Positions 1-8,272 of a stretch of DNA of 64,000 nt are shown here, piece after piece (positions within the stretch are counted from its first letter, which is position 1; the number at the start of each line of letters is the position of its first letter). The notes under the pieces were generated by a model, which saw only the letters and a list, made by a program, of their open reading frames with translations, had not been told where the DNA came from and searched no databases. The DNA is from Bacteroidota bacterium (GTDB taxonomy: Bacteria; Bacteroidota; Ignavibacteria; Palsa-1295), in NCBI GenBank assembly GCA_021324735.1, contig JAJPIO010000018.1, positions 248,001 through 312,000 on the forward strand, given 5' to 3'. The position numbers were made by a program, and so were the translations under genes.

Positions 1-282
1 CACTTTACGATCAGCCGGCCCGCTATTTCCAAGCACATCAAAATTTTATCCGAAGCCGGACTTATCCGCATTGACCAACGCGGACGCGAGCGCTATTGCG
101 AAGCAAAACTCGATGGACTGAATGAAGTCACCGATTGGATCGAAGAGTACAGAAAGCTTTGGGAAGCCCGCTTCGATCGGCTCGAACAGTATTTAGCAGA
201 ACTTCAGGCGAAAGAAGCTAAGTCCCCTGCTCCGAAGAACATATCACCAATAACTCCTAAGAAACATGGCCGCCGAACATAA
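1..282 (+). CDS. ArsR-family transcriptional regulator, 3' part
   Basis: The reading frame is open from the first base and ends in TAA at 280-282, so the 5' end lies outside the window. About 93 residues are visible. They hold the recognition-helix segment typical of ArsR winged helices (SRPAISKHIKILSEAGLI), then the wing (RIDQRGRERYCEAKL) and a C-terminal helix with WIEEYRKLWEARFDRLEQYL, which is the usual tail of ArsR proteins encoded beside AHSA1 genes. The AHSA1 gene starts inside its last codons. ArsR/AHSA1 pairing is a common arrangement; the ligand is unknown. No metal-binding Cys motif is visible in the part present. Confidence 0.85.
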   Translation, partial: HFTISRPAISKHIKILSEAGLIRIDQRGRERYCEAKLDGLNEVTDWIEEYRKLWEARFDRLEQYLAELQAKEAKSPAPKNISPITPKKHGRRT

Positions 283-838
283 TAAAATGAGTGTCGAACA
301 AAATAAGATGACCATTGAAATTGCAGATCGAGAAGTAATTATGACTCGAGTCGTCAATGCTCCTCGAGAATTAGTATTCGAGGTATGGACAAATGCAGAA
401 CACCTCTCTCGGTGGTTTGCCCCCCAGGGATTCGAGACCACGGCCGAAACCGATCCGCGACCTGGTGGCGCCTTTCGCATCGTGATGCACGCAACCGAAG
501 CATTACCACCGGAATTTGCTGGCGATTATCCAATGAAAGGTATCTATCAGGAGTTTGTACCTCCTGAACGCATCGTCTTTACCAGCGATCTTTCCGAGCA
601 CTCCGAGAAGTGGAAAGAACAATTGTTCGAACACTGTGGAACGAGAGGTGACGATGCCCTACTATCGGTGGCAACGGTAACGTTCGATGATCTTGGTGGC
701 AAAACAAAGATCACCGTACGATCGAGATTTGCCTCCAACGCAATTCGAGATGGCTACGTAAAGACTGGCATGAACGAGGGATGGGAGCAGACCTTCGATC
801 GACTTGCCTCATTGGTAAACGATCTTGCACGGCAATGA
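266..838 (+). CDS. AHSA1/SRPBCC domain protein
   Basis: A 190-residue protein with an AHSA1-type START fold. VNAPRELVFEVWTNAEHLSRWF opens the domain at about residue 30, DPRPGGAFRIVM follows, and GWEQTFDRLASLV forms the C-terminal helix. Family members bind hydrophobic ligands in a cavity; no enzymatic role can be assigned. The start at 266 overlaps the ArsR gene by 17 bases; in-frame ATGs at 287 and 308 are equally possible because the domain begins after them. The stop TGA overlaps the ATG of the next gene (ATGA), so the two are translationally coupled. An insertion around residues 75-135 makes it longer than the 150-residue paralog downstream. Confidence 0.9.
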   Translation: MAAEHNKMSVEQNKMTIEIADREVIMTRVVNAPRELVFEVWTNAEHLSRWFAPQGFETTAETDPRPGGAFRIVMHATEALPPEFAGDYPMKGIYQEFVPPERIVFTSDLSEHSEKWKEQLFEHCGTRGDDALLSVATVTFDDLGGKTKITVRSRFASNAIRDGYVKTGMNEGWEQTFDRLASLVNDLARQ

Positions 839-1305
839 GCGTAAAAAGCTGGCTGCATAACGAGCGTGGCGAGTGGTACGTGATCGTACAAATCGTACTA
901 TTAACAATAGTTATGGCCTCGCCAAAGTGGGATGCGCAGCGCCTTGAAACGCCGATCGTCATTGTTGGCGGAATACTTTGCGTTATCGGCGCGTGCTTCT
1001 CACTCATCGGTGTGGCCGGTCTTGGCAAGAATTTATCGCCCTATCCAAAACCAAAAGAGGAATCGGAATTGATCGAACGTGGAGTCTACTCCATCGTGCG
1101 TCATCCGATCTATTGTGGCCTTATTCTTTTCGCATTTGGGTGGTCGTTCGCATGGGGCAGTTGGAGCGCTTTCTTTTTCGCGGTCGCGCTTTTTATCTTT
1201 TTCGATCTTAAATCACGAAAAGAAGAAGTGTGGCTCGATAAAAAATTCTCAACGTACCAGGACTACCGTCATCGGGTAAGAAAGCTTATTCCCTTTATCT
1301 ATTGA
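835..1305 (+). CDS. ICMT/PEMT-like membrane methyltransferase
   Basis: A 156-residue integral membrane protein of the isoprenylcysteine carboxyl methyltransferase family. It has hydrophobic segments near residues 17-30, 40-60 and 95-125. The SAM-binding signature RGVYSIVRHPIYCG and the C-terminal KEEVWLDKKFSTYQDYRHRV...LIPFI are characteristic of the family. ATG 835 was chosen because it overlaps the upstream stop as ATGA; an upstream in-frame ATG at 781 would run through the AHSA1 gene and lacks similarity. Bacterial members have few known substrates, so the methyl acceptor is not assigned. Confidence 0.85.
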   Translation: MSVKSWLHNERGEWYVIVQIVLLTIVMASPKWDAQRLETPIVIVGGILCVIGACFSLIGVAGLGKNLSPYPKPKEESELIERGVYSIVRHPIYCGLILFAFGWSFAWGSWSAFFFAVALFIFFDLKSRKEEVWLDKKFSTYQDYRHRVRKLIPFIY

Positions 1306-1335
1306 TTAGTCGCTTAACTTTTTCGCTATATAAAT

Positions 1336-1788
1336 ATGGGTAATAGCAATCGCGAGATCCGTTCGTCACGTTTGCTCGATGCACCGCGCGAGCTTGTGTG
1401 GAAAGCATTCACCGATCCCGAGCACATTAAACAATGGTGGGGGCCGAACGGCTTTACGAATACCATTCACAAAATGGATGTACGGCGCGGAGGCGAATGG
1501 AATTTTATTATGCACGGGCCCGATGGCACTAATTATAGAAATGAGATCCATTACGTTGAAGTAACGGCTCCCGAGCGGCTCGTACTCTCTCACGGACCGA
1601 CTCCTCGGTTTCAAATGACCATTGAACTGTTCGACCGAGGTTCTAAGACAGAAGTACACTGGTGCAATCTCTTCGAGACCGAAGAAGATTATAAGCGGGC
1701 TGTCGAGGTATTTCACGCTATCGAGGGACAGAAACAGACGATCGACCGATTGGAAAGCTATCTCAGTTCTAATTTTCAACCACACTAA
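1336..1788 (+). CDS. AHSA1/SRPBCC domain protein
   Basis: A 150-residue AHSA1-family protein, close to the standard length. Visible landmarks are LLDAPRELVWKAFTDPEHIKQWW at residues 13-35, GPNGFTNTIHKMDVRRGGEWNFIMHGPDG, and the C-terminal AIEGQKQTIDRLESYL helix. It is the second of three paralogs in the first 3 kb, separated from the ICMT-like gene by 30 bases and from the reductase gene by 11. The function is probably binding or sequestration of a small hydrophobic ligand, inferred only from the fold and the neighbours. Confidence 0.9.
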   Translation: MGNSNREIRSSRLLDAPRELVWKAFTDPEHIKQWWGPNGFTNTIHKMDVRRGGEWNFIMHGPDGTNYRNEIHYVEVTAPERLVLSHGPTPRFQMTIELFDRGSKTEVHWCNLFETEEDYKRAVEVFHAIEGQKQTIDRLESYLSSNFQPH

Positions 1789-1799
1789 TACACAGCAAT

Positions 1800-2447
1800 A
1801 TGGCAAAAGTACGAGTAAACGGATTTACGTTATCGATCGATGGATATGGCGCAGGACCGAACCAGGACCTAAAAAATCCGCTCGGTATCGGCGGTCAAGG
1901 GTTGCACACCTGGATGATCGAGACGAAAACATTTCGGGAGGGCCACCTCGGAGAAGTCGGTGGGACGACCGGGACGGACAACGACATTACAATTCGCAGT
2001 ATGGAGAACATCGGAGCATGGATCATGGGCCGCAACATGTTCGCACCAAGCCGTGGTCCCTGGCCTGACGATGGATGGAAAGGCTGGTGGGGCCCAAATC
2101 CGGTTTACCATTGCGATGTGTACGTCCTCACGCACCACGCTCACCCATCGCTCGTGATGGAAGGTGGCACCACATTTCACTTCATCACCGATGGCATTCA
2201 TTCGGCACTTGAACGGGCGAAAGCGGTTGCCGGCGACAAAGATGTTCGTATTGGTGGCGGTGCATCGACAATACGCCAATACTTGCAGGCCGGACTTATC
2301 GATGAAATGCATCTGGCTATTTCGCCCATTCTGCTCGGCTCGGGTGAGCATTTGCTCTCTGGTATCGATCTGCTATCTCTCGGCTATGAGTGCACCGAAT
2401 ACATTCCGACCGATAAAGCAATGCACGTTGTTATCACTAAACAGTAA
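1800..2447 (+). CDS. RibD C-terminal-type (dihydrofolate reductase-like) protein
   Basis: A 215-residue protein of the DHFR/RibD-reductase superfamily. The N-terminal strand is VRVNGFTLSIDGYGAG; the middle has WIMGRNMFAP; the cofactor-loop motif is DVRIGGGASTIRQYLQAGLIDEMHL, followed by ISPILLGSGEHLL. These match the stand-alone reductase group often found beside AHSA1 and VOC genes rather than riboflavin-operon RibD, because there is no deaminase domain. Probably NADPH-dependent; the substrate is unknown. It starts 11 bases after the preceding AHSA1 stop. Confidence 0.9.
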   Translation: MAKVRVNGFTLSIDGYGAGPNQDLKNPLGIGGQGLHTWMIETKTFREGHLGEVGGTTGTDNDITIRSMENIGAWIMGRNMFAPSRGPWPDDGWKGWWGPNPVYHCDVYVLTHHAHPSLVMEGGTTFHFITDGIHSALERAKAVAGDKDVRIGGGASTIRQYLQAGLIDEMHLAISPILLGSGEHLLSGIDLLSLGYECTEYIPTDKAMHVVITKQ

Positions 2448-2478
2448 ATGCAGTCTCCCAACATTCTCAACTAAATCG

Positions 2479-2994
2479 ATGCAGAATAGTACCACCGAAG
2501 AAATTCAGACAAAGCCCTTTACGATCATCCATACGTTCGACGCCCCACGCGATCTTGTTTGGAACGTGTGGACAGATGAGAAGCACCTGAAAAATTGGTT
2601 CGGGCCGAAGGGCTCAACGATGCTCGTTGCGAAGATAGATTTCCGTCCCGGAGGTTCGTTCCTATATCAATCGCGGGAAGCAGATGGATCGGAAGAATGG
2701 GGTAAGTGGATGTTCCGTGAAATCAATCCGCCTGAAAAGATTGTGCTGGTGCAGTCCTTCTCCAATGCCACGGGCGAAGTGACCCGTCATCCCATGGCTC
2801 CGACATGGCCGCGCGAAATGCTCGCAACGACAACGCTCATCGAGAAGAATGGAAAAACCGAACTCACTCTTGAATGGGTACCGATTAATGCAAACCAGGA
2901 GGAGATCGCTACCTTCGAGTCTGCAGATCAAGGCATGAAGCAAGGCTGGAACGGTACATTCGAGCAGCTTGAGGATTATCTCAGAAGTCTATAA
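2479..2994 (+). CDS. AHSA1/SRPBCC domain protein
   Basis: A 171-residue AHSA1 protein. The frame is open upstream to 2164, but that part overlaps the reductase gene and is non-homologous. ATG 2479 gives a short N-tail followed by the domain start FDAPRDLVWNVWTDEKHLKNWF. GPKGSTMLVAKIDFRPGGSFLYQ and the final QGMKQGWNGTFEQLEDYL helix are typical. It is the third AHSA1 paralog of the run; the three differ enough to suggest old duplications. Confidence 0.9.
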   Translation: MQNSTTEEIQTKPFTIIHTFDAPRDLVWNVWTDEKHLKNWFGPKGSTMLVAKIDFRPGGSFLYQSREADGSEEWGKWMFREINPPEKIVLVQSFSNATGEVTRHPMAPTWPREMLATTTLIEKNGKTELTLEWVPINANQEEIATFESADQGMKQGWNGTFEQLEDYLRSL

Positions 2995-3110
2995 CTGCGA
3001 TCACGAGGAAGAGAAGCCGACGAACGACCGCCTCAACGGTTATGTCAAAGGCTGTCCGATCCGTCGCGTAATATTCGAAACGAAGATTCGTATAGATCGT
3101 ACTTCGGCAG

Positions 3111-3674
3111 ATGCCAATTTCCATTCTTGCCTTTTCGGGAAGTCTTCGAGCGTCATCATCGAATACTACATTACTTCAGGCAGCAGCAATGGTAGCGCCG
3201 GCTGATGCGAGCGTAATAATATACAAGGGCCTGGCAAATTTGCCGGCCTTCAATCCTGACGTTGAATCACAAGATCTACCGCAAACAGTAAAAGAACTTC
3301 GCAAACAGGTTGGCAATGCAGATGGCCTTCTTATTTCGAGCCCGGAATATGCTCATGGTGTTCCAGGCTCTCTCAAGAATGCTTTGGATTGGCTCGTCGG
3401 CGGCTTCGAGTTCATTGATAAACCGGTCGCGCTGCTTAATCCATCTCCGCATTCTCTATTCGCACATCCACAACTTATGGAGACAGTGCGAGTAATGTCG
3501 GGAAAACTCATCGAGGATGCGTGCCTTACACTACCCATCGCAGGAAAGAAATTGGACGCAACGGGTATCGCCAACGATCTGACTCTTGGACCACCATTAG
3601 CGCGAGCAATGCAAACGTTCTGCAACGCGATCAAGCAAACTTATTCCGATAATCGATCGGGGAAAGCCCGGTGA
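3111..3674 (+). CDS. NADPH-dependent FMN reductase family protein
   Basis: A 187-residue flavodoxin-fold protein. The phosphate-binding loop is FSGSLRASSSN at residues 8-18, and the flavin-contacting segment is SSPEYAHGVPGSLKNALDWLV near residues 76-96. Family members reduce FMN, quinones or azo and chromate compounds with NADPH; the specific substrate cannot be told. A gap of 116 bases separates it from the AHSA1 gene. Its 3' end overlaps the 3' end of the convergent AraC-type gene by 44 bases (3631-3674), so there is no room for an intervening terminator. Confidence 0.9.
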   Translation: MPISILAFSGSLRASSSNTTLLQAAAMVAPADASVIIYKGLANLPAFNPDVESQDLPQTVKELRKQVGNADGLLISSPEYAHGVPGSLKNALDWLVGGFEFIDKPVALLNPSPHSLFAHPQLMETVRVMSGKLIEDACLTLPIAGKKLDATGIANDLTLGPPLARAMQTFCNAIKQTYSDNRSGKAR

Positions 3675-4596
3675 TCTTTTTGAATGTCGTGCGGAATGCT
3701 TTAGTATCGGAATAACCGACGTCGTACATCACCTCGCTCACGGGCTTTCGGTTATGTTCGAGGCTTTTTTTCGCAGCTTCGATCTTTACGCGCTGAAGGT
3801 ACTCGACGACAGTATTTGACGTTGCTTTTTTGAAGCGTCGTTCGAAGGTGCGGCGGCCCATTGCGCAGCGGGCGGCTAATTCTTCCACGGTGATCTTTTT
3901 CTGGAAATTGCTTTCGATGAATGACTGCGCTTCCTTGATCGGCTCATCTTCGTGGTCCTTTTGACCGACGAAGATAATAAAGGGCGATTGCGTATCGCGA
4001 TCGACTTCGATCTCGTAGATCTTCGCACATGCGATCGCCACTTCGCGGCCGGCGTATTTATCGATCAGGTAGATGATGAGATTCCAGAACGAGTTCGCGC
4101 CGCCGCTCGAATAAATGCCACGTTCGTCGGTGATAACTTTTTCGGAGACGAGATCGACGTCAGGAAACATCTTTCGAAAATCATTTTGGAACATCCAATG
4201 GGTCGCACATTTTTTGCCTTCGACGAGGCCGGTCGCCGCCAGCAAAAACGCGCCGACGCACAGGCTCGCAACTTCAGCTCCATTTTTATATTGCCCAACG
4301 ATCCACGGAAAAAATTCGCGGTTGATCGAGATAACCTCATTCCATTCGCCATTTACAGCAGGAATGATGATGAGGTCCGCGCGATAATCGTCCTGCGTCG
4401 TGATATCAGGCTGAATGCTGACGAATCGGTCGTATCGTTGCGGCTCCATCGTGAGCCCGACGAGTGTGATAGTAAAGAGGGGCGATCTCCCCATGCCGGC
4501 AAGCACTTCATTCGCACGAGAGAATCCGATATATGAGCCCTCGATGCACCCGACGGAGGCCGCGCCCTGTGGGACGAGAATGGCGATATTTTTCAT
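3631..4596 (-). CDS. GlxA-like AraC-family transcriptional regulator
   Basis: A 321-residue two-domain regulator. Residues about 1-190 form a DJ-1/PfpI-like domain (KNIAILVPQGAASVGCIEG at the start, ASLCVGAFLLAATGLVEGKKC near the middle). Residues about 215-320 form an AraC/XylS double helix-turn-helix (ITVEELAARCAMGRRTFERRF and SDTKAFRTTFKKITGLSPIDYR). The frame extends upstream to 4722, but those codons lie in an interspersed repeat; ATG 4594-4596 gives the expected N-terminus. It is the only gene opposing the left-hand cluster and may regulate it, which is an inference from position. The effector is unknown. Confidence 0.9.
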   Translation of the reverse strand: MKNIAILVPQGAASVGCIEGSYIGFSRANEVLAGMGRSPLFTITLVGLTMEPQRYDRFVSIQPDITTQDDYRADLIIIPAVNGEWNEVISINREFFPWIVGQYKNGAEVASLCVGAFLLAATGLVEGKKCATHWMFQNDFRKMFPDVDLVSEKVITDERGIYSSGGANSFWNLIIYLIDKYAGREVAIACAKIYEIEVDRDTQSPFIIFVGQKDHEDEPIKEAQSFIESNFQKKITVEELAARCAMGRRTFERRFKKATSNTVVEYLQRVKIEAAKKSLEHNRKPVSEVMYDVGYSDTKAFRTTFKKITGLSPIDYRNKFA

Positions 4597-4618
4597 TTGA
4601 ATTTTATCGATTTGATAC

Positions 4619-4761
4619 GTCATCCTGAGCGAAGTCAAACCGACGCAAGGAGGTTTGACGCAGTCGAAGGATCTGGTGTCGATGGCATGGCACATCCCGA
4701 ACAAGATCCTTCGACTCCGCAAGACTCCGCTGGCGCTCCATCTTGCTCCGCTCAGGATGAC
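4619..4761. repeat. interspersed inverted repeat (GTCATCCTGAGC element)
   Basis: The element begins GTCATCCTGAGCGAAGTC and ends GCTCAGGATGAC, with GAAGGATCT at 4667-4675 and AGATCCTTCGACTCCGC in the second half as further inverted arms. This is a common interspersed repeat in environmental bacterial genomes that is often mistranslated as peptides such as CHPERSKMERQRSLAESKDL. It sits between the divergent GlxA-like and GyrI-like genes, and the long hairpin could form in either transcript. It is non-coding here. Confidence 0.8.
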
Positions 4762-4862
4762 AGATGTTAAGAAAGATGGTATGCAAAGTTAAGGAATATT
4801 ATTGTCGCAATCAACCCCTCACAATGCCGTTTTTACGCCTCACATTCCCCGATCTTCATAGG

Positions 4863-4888
4863 TTATGTTTGTAACGTCAATAACATAA
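4863..4888 (+). promoter_or_regulatory. possible promoter box with overlapping operator-like dyad
   Basis: TATGTTTG at 4864-4871 matches the Bacteroidota -7 pattern TAnnTTTG, 37 bases before the GyrI-like start. It overlaps a 7-bp dyad, TTATGTT (4863-4869) with AACATAA (4882-4888), whose centre is 12 bases apart. A repressor or the divergent AraC-type protein could bind there. No clear -33 TTTG was found at the proper distance, so this is tentative. Confidence 0.35.
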
Positions 4889-4908
4889 GAGCACCTTTTA
4901 TTAAGAAA

Positions 4909-5397
4909 ATGAACGCAGAACCACTCTTTCAAACTCGGGCAGCTTTCAAAATCGTAGGCGTGGAGCGCTATACAGATAAAGGAATACCGGCGATCCAGGA
5001 AGCATGGGAAGAATTCACCAAGCGAAATCACGAGATCGTTAACGCTATCAAGCCCGGTGTCTTTGGTATCGAGGATTATTCGAGGGACTTCGATATGAAT
5101 ACGGGCGGATTTCCGAAGTACTATTATATCGCGGGGTACGAAGTAAGCGGTCTAAAGAACATACCGGCTGGAATGGTGGGCAAAGAAATTCCGGCAGCCA
5201 ATTATGCCGTCTTCCGATACAATGGAGCGATCAGCGGCATCCACGATTTTTTCGGATACATCTACCAGAACTGGATGCCAAATTCCGGTTACTCGATGGA
5301 TCCCAAGCTATCGCTCGATTTTGAACATTATTCTGAACCGAACATGAACATGAACGACGTGCATTTGGAAATTTGGGTGCCGATCGTGAAGGAGTAA
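4909..5397 (+). CDS. GyrI-like (AraC effector-binding domain) protein
   Basis: A 162-residue stand-alone effector-binding domain. Features are FKIVGVERYTDKG at the start, FGIEDYSRDFDMNTGGFPKYYYIAGYEV in the middle, IPAANYAVFRYNG, and the closing DVHLEIWVPIVKE, which is the standard end of GyrI-like proteins. It lacks a DNA-binding domain, so it probably binds or turns over a small lipophilic compound. A second gene of the family lies at 56633. The gene is divergent from the GlxA-like regulator across the interspersed repeat. Confidence 0.85.
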   Translation: MNAEPLFQTRAAFKIVGVERYTDKGIPAIQEAWEEFTKRNHEIVNAIKPGVFGIEDYSRDFDMNTGGFPKYYYIAGYEVSGLKNIPAGMVGKEIPAANYAVFRYNGAISGIHDFFGYIYQNWMPNSGYSMDPKLSLDFEHYSEPNMNMNDVHLEIWVPIVKE

Positions 5398-5415
5398 AAT
5401 ACAAGGACCAAGGTT

Positions 5416-5535
5416 ATGTCAGCTCGTAAATCCAACTCAGAGGAACCACGAAGAACCTCACGCATCTGGAGCAGTGCTGTGCGCTTCTTCTTCATTCTCG
5501 ATAGCGTCGTCGAGCTGATCATCTACGGGTTTTAA
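5416..5535 (+). CDS. possible 39-residue membrane-associated peptide
   Basis: A short open frame, ATG 5416 to TAA 5533-5535, lies 18 bases after the GyrI-like gene. It has a basic, polar N-terminal half (SARKSNSEEPRRTSRIW) and a hydrophobic C-terminal half (VRFFFILDSVVELIIYGF). An AAGG lies 10-13 bases upstream of the ATG. The charge distribution fits a small inner-membrane peptide, but the frame is too short to prove as coding. Confidence 0.35.
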   Translation: MSARKSNSEEPRRTSRIWSSAVRFFFILDSVVELIIYGF

Positions 5536-5589
5536 ATTATCTTAAAAGAGTCGTCTACATAAGAACATAGAACGAAAGGAAAATCGGAA

Positions 5590-6489
5590 ATGCAAACGCT
5601 TACATCTATTACACTTACTGCGCTATTCGCGGCGTTGTTGCCGGCGGCAGTGCTGGCCCAGCAAGCGCCGGGAAAGTATGCCGACGTCAATGGGATCAAG
5701 CTCTATTATGAGATTCATGGTACCGGCAGCGCGAACGGAGTGCCACTGGTACTGCTACATGGCGGACTCATGTCATCGAGCCTCTGGGGACCAACGCTTC
5801 CGGCCCTCGCCGCAGGCCGGGAAGTTATCGCGGTCGATCTGCAAGCGCATGGTCACACGGCCGACATTGACCGTCCGATTTCCGTTCAAGCGATGGGTGA
5901 TGACATCGCGGCGCTACTACAGTACCTAAAAATTCCGAAGGCCGATATTATGGGATATTCGCTTGGCGGCGGTGCAGCACTACAGGTTGCCGTTCGTCAT
6001 CCGGAATTAGTGCATAAGTTAGTTCTGGTTTCGACACCCATACGCCGCACGGACTTTTACCCGGATATTTTAAAACAGCAGGCAATGGTAAATGCCGGAA
6101 TGGCCGAGCAGATGAAGCAGACGCTGATGTACCAGACCTATGCAAAGGAGAATCCACGGCCTCAGGACTGGCCGCAGTTGCTTCAGAAGGTCGGCGACTT
6201 TATGAAGACAGACTACGATTTTTCGGATGAGGTCCGCGCGCTCAGAGTACCAACGCTTATCATTGCAGGCGACGCCGATATTTTTCCGGTAAAATATGCC
6301 GTGCGCACATTCGAGCTGCTTGGCGGTGGACAGAAGGACGGCGGCTGGGATGGCTCTGGCCGTGTGGCTTCGCAACTCGCGATCCTGCCGGGTGTCACCC
6401 ACTATTCAATGGGTGTGGCTCCGTCACTCGCACCGACTGCGATTGCCTTTCTCGATCCTTCGGTGACAGTTGCTAATGCAGTTAAATAA
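5590..6489 (+). CDS. secreted alpha/beta hydrolase
   Basis: A 299-residue alpha/beta-hydrolase-fold protein with an N-terminal signal peptide (hydrophobic residues 5-22, cleavage near VLAQQ). The oxyanion HGG is at residues 57-59, the nucleophile elbow GYSLGG places Ser124, the acid is probably Asp228 or Asp230 (LIIAGDADIF), and His271 lies in GVTHYSMG. All triad residues are present, so it should be active on an ester, amide, epoxide or related bond in the periplasm; the substrate is not known. It stands alone, 55 bases after the small peptide frame. Confidence 0.9.
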   Translation: MQTLTSITLTALFAALLPAAVLAQQAPGKYADVNGIKLYYEIHGTGSANGVPLVLLHGGLMSSSLWGPTLPALAAGREVIAVDLQAHGHTADIDRPISVQAMGDDIAALLQYLKIPKADIMGYSLGGGAALQVAVRHPELVHKLVLVSTPIRRTDFYPDILKQQAMVNAGMAEQMKQTLMYQTYAKENPRPQDWPQLLQKVGDFMKTDYDFSDEVRALRVPTLIIAGDADIFPVKYAVRTFELLGGGQKDGGWDGSGRVASQLAILPGVTHYSMGVAPSLAPTAIAFLDPSVTVANAVK

Positions 6490-6523
6490 TCTGAAATTCA
6501 AAACAATAATATAATACACGAAT

Positions 6524-7129
6524 ATGAGAAAACTTATAGTACTATCGTTTATTTCGCTCGACGGAGTCATGCAAGCGCCGGGCGGACCGCAAGAGGACAC
6601 CTCTGGCAATTTCAAATTCGGCGGATGGACATTTCCTTATTTCGACGAATTTGGTGGGAAGCAAATGGGTGAACAGATGGGACATGAATTCGACCTGCTG
6701 CTCGGTCGTAAAACGTACGATATCTTCGCCGCATACTGGCCGAAGGCTGATGCAAGCAATCCCGTCACCGGCCCGTTCAACAAAGCAACGAAGTATGTTG
6801 CATCGCGGTCGCCGTTAAAGCTCGACTGGGTCAATTCAGTTCAAATAGAAGGCGATGCGGCCAAGGGAGTACGGAAACTGAAAGCAGAAGACGGACCGGA
6901 ACTTCAGGTGCATGGTAGTGGGAATTTTATTCAAACCTTATTGAAGAACGATCTCGTCGATGAACTATGGCTAAAGATATTTCCGGTCACACTTGGTAAC
7001 GGCAAACGGCTATTCGCAGATGGAACACTTCCAGCGGCCTTCGATCTGACGAAGAGTGTCATATCACCGACGGGCGTCATCTTCGCAAATTATAAGCGGA
7101 ACGGCGAAGTAAAAACGGGATCGTTCTAA
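6524..7129 (+). CDS. dihydrofolate reductase-like (RibD C-terminal) protein
   Basis: A 201-residue DHFR/RibD-reductase-type protein and the second of its kind here. It starts MRKLIVLSFISLDGVMQAPGG, has FDLLLGRKTYDIFAAYWP, and ends with LQVHGSGNFIQTLLKNDLVDELWLKIFPVTLGNGKRLF. Compared with the gene at 1800 it is closer to the YyaP/YwjB-type subgroup. Presumably it is NADPH-dependent with an unknown substrate. Confidence 0.9.
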   Translation: MRKLIVLSFISLDGVMQAPGGPQEDTSGNFKFGGWTFPYFDEFGGKQMGEQMGHEFDLLLGRKTYDIFAAYWPKADASNPVTGPFNKATKYVASRSPLKLDWVNSVQIEGDAAKGVRKLKAEDGPELQVHGSGNFIQTLLKNDLVDELWLKIFPVTLGNGKRLFADGTLPAAFDLTKSVISPTGVIFANYKRNGEVKTGSF

Positions 7130-7212
7130 TGATTTAACAGCAATGTAATCAGGACAAGGTATTTTTGTAATCGCAACTAATTTTTGTCAACTCAACCGTA
7201 AAATTTAACACC

Positions 7213-7602
7213 ATGAATCCAGTAGTACACTTCGAAATGCCGGCCCAAGACCGCAAGCGCATGAGCGACTTTTATACCAAAGCCTTCGGCTGGAAGACGC
7301 AGCAGTTTGGCGAGGATATGGGAAATTATGTTCTGGTCGAGACTGCCGAAAGCGATGGCAACGGCAGGCCAAAGCAAGGCATCAACGGCGGCTTCTATCA
7401 GCGGACGGACGATCCCGTCTCGAATGCACCATCGATCGTCATCGGTGTCGAGAACCTTCAGGACCATATCAATAAAATAACGGCCGCCGGTGGTAAGATC
7501 ATCGGTGAACCGATGGAGATCCCGGGCGTGGGTATGTGGGTGTCGTTCTTCGATACCGAAGGCAACCGCGTCAGCTTGCTGCAGCCGAATTCAATGAATT
7601 AA
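7213..7602 (+). CDS. VOC-family (glyoxalase-like) protein
   Basis: A 129-residue vicinal-oxygen-chelate protein with two beta-alpha-beta-beta-beta modules. It begins NPVVHFEMPAQDRKRMSDFYTKAFGW and ends with MWVSFFDTEGNRVSLLQP, the glyoxalase-family C-terminal strand. Possible metal ligands are His5 and Glu in FDTEGNR. It probably acts in binding or detoxification of a small compound. The ATG is 83 bases after the reductase gene. Confidence 0.88.
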   Translation: MNPVVHFEMPAQDRKRMSDFYTKAFGWKTQQFGEDMGNYVLVETAESDGNGRPKQGINGGFYQRTDDPVSNAPSIVIGVENLQDHINKITAAGGKIIGEPMEIPGVGMWVSFFDTEGNRVSLLQPNSMN

Positions 7603-7611
7603 GCCCCAAAG

Positions 7612-7650
7612 CCCCCCTCCTAAAAAGGAGGGGGTTAGGAGGCCTCTTCT
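7612..7650. repeat. GC-rich hairpin repeat
   Basis: CCCCCTCCT (7613-7621) pairs with AGGAGGGGG (7626-7634) around AAAA, followed by TTAGGAGGCC. The layout (pyrimidine arm, short A-rich loop, purine arm, then a GGxxGAGG-like tail) recurs at 63542-63568, which suggests an interspersed hairpin family. It may also end transcription of the VOC gene just upstream, although no long T-run follows. Confidence 0.55.
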
Positions 7651-7684
7651 AAAGAAAAGCCTTCCCAGAAAGAAAAAAACTACC

Positions 7685-8203
7685 ATGCAAAAAATTAGTA
7701 CATGCCTTTGGTACGACACCGAGGCAGAAGAGGCCGCCAATTTTTACACGTCGATCTTTAAGAATTCGCGAATCCTACGCACCTTATATACGGACGCGTC
7801 ATTCAGCGAATCCGCTGCGGCGGCTGGCGTTCCAAACGAGGAGGTCGCAAAAGAAGGAAGTGTGCTGACCGTTGAATTTGAGCTTGATGGCCGGCCCTTC
7901 ATGGCACTCAATGGCGGACCGATCTTCAAATTTAATGAGTCAGTATCGCTCGTTGTAAACTGCACGTCTCAAGACGAGGTCGATTATTATTGGAATGCCC
8001 TTCTTGCCGATGGCGGCCAGGAGAGCATGTGCGGATGGCTCAAAGATAAATATGGGCTGTCGTGGCAGATCACTCCAACACGACTCATTGATCTCATTAA
8101 CGATCCGGATCGAGAGAAAGCGCATCGCGCTTATCACGCCATGCTATCAATGCGGAAGATCGATATTCAGCGAATAGAAGATGCTGCAGCGAATAAGAAA
8201 TAG
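7685..8203 (+). CDS. PhnB-like VOC protein (3-dmu-9_3-mt type)
   Basis: A 172-residue PhnB/3-demethylubiquinone-methyltransferase-like VOC domain. It begins QKISTCLWYDTEAEEAANFYTS, contains VEFELDGRPFMALNGGPIFKFNE, and ends with KDKYGLSWQITPTRLIDLINDPDREKAHRAYHAMLSM. These are the signatures of the group, which despite its Pfam label is not a methyltransferase. It is the first of four PhnB-like genes within 4.4 kb. Confidence 0.9.
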   Translation: MQKISTCLWYDTEAEEAANFYTSIFKNSRILRTLYTDASFSESAAAAGVPNEEVAKEGSVLTVEFELDGRPFMALNGGPIFKFNESVSLVVNCTSQDEVDYYWNALLADGGQESMCGWLKDKYGLSWQITPTRLIDLINDPDREKAHRAYHAMLSMRKIDIQRIEDAAANKK

Positions 8204-8272
8204 TCGCGTGGAACAGCACACGTTAATCTTAAACTTTTATTGTCGCACTTTTAAAACATTCAATAGGACCAC

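Noticed and set aside
3952-4536. 194-residue plus-strand frame opposite the GlxA-like gene
   Set aside because: It is the antisense shadow of a well-supported regulator.
4597-4722. N-terminal extension of the GlxA-like regulator
   Set aside because: The codons lie in an interspersed inverted repeat and lack similarity to the family.
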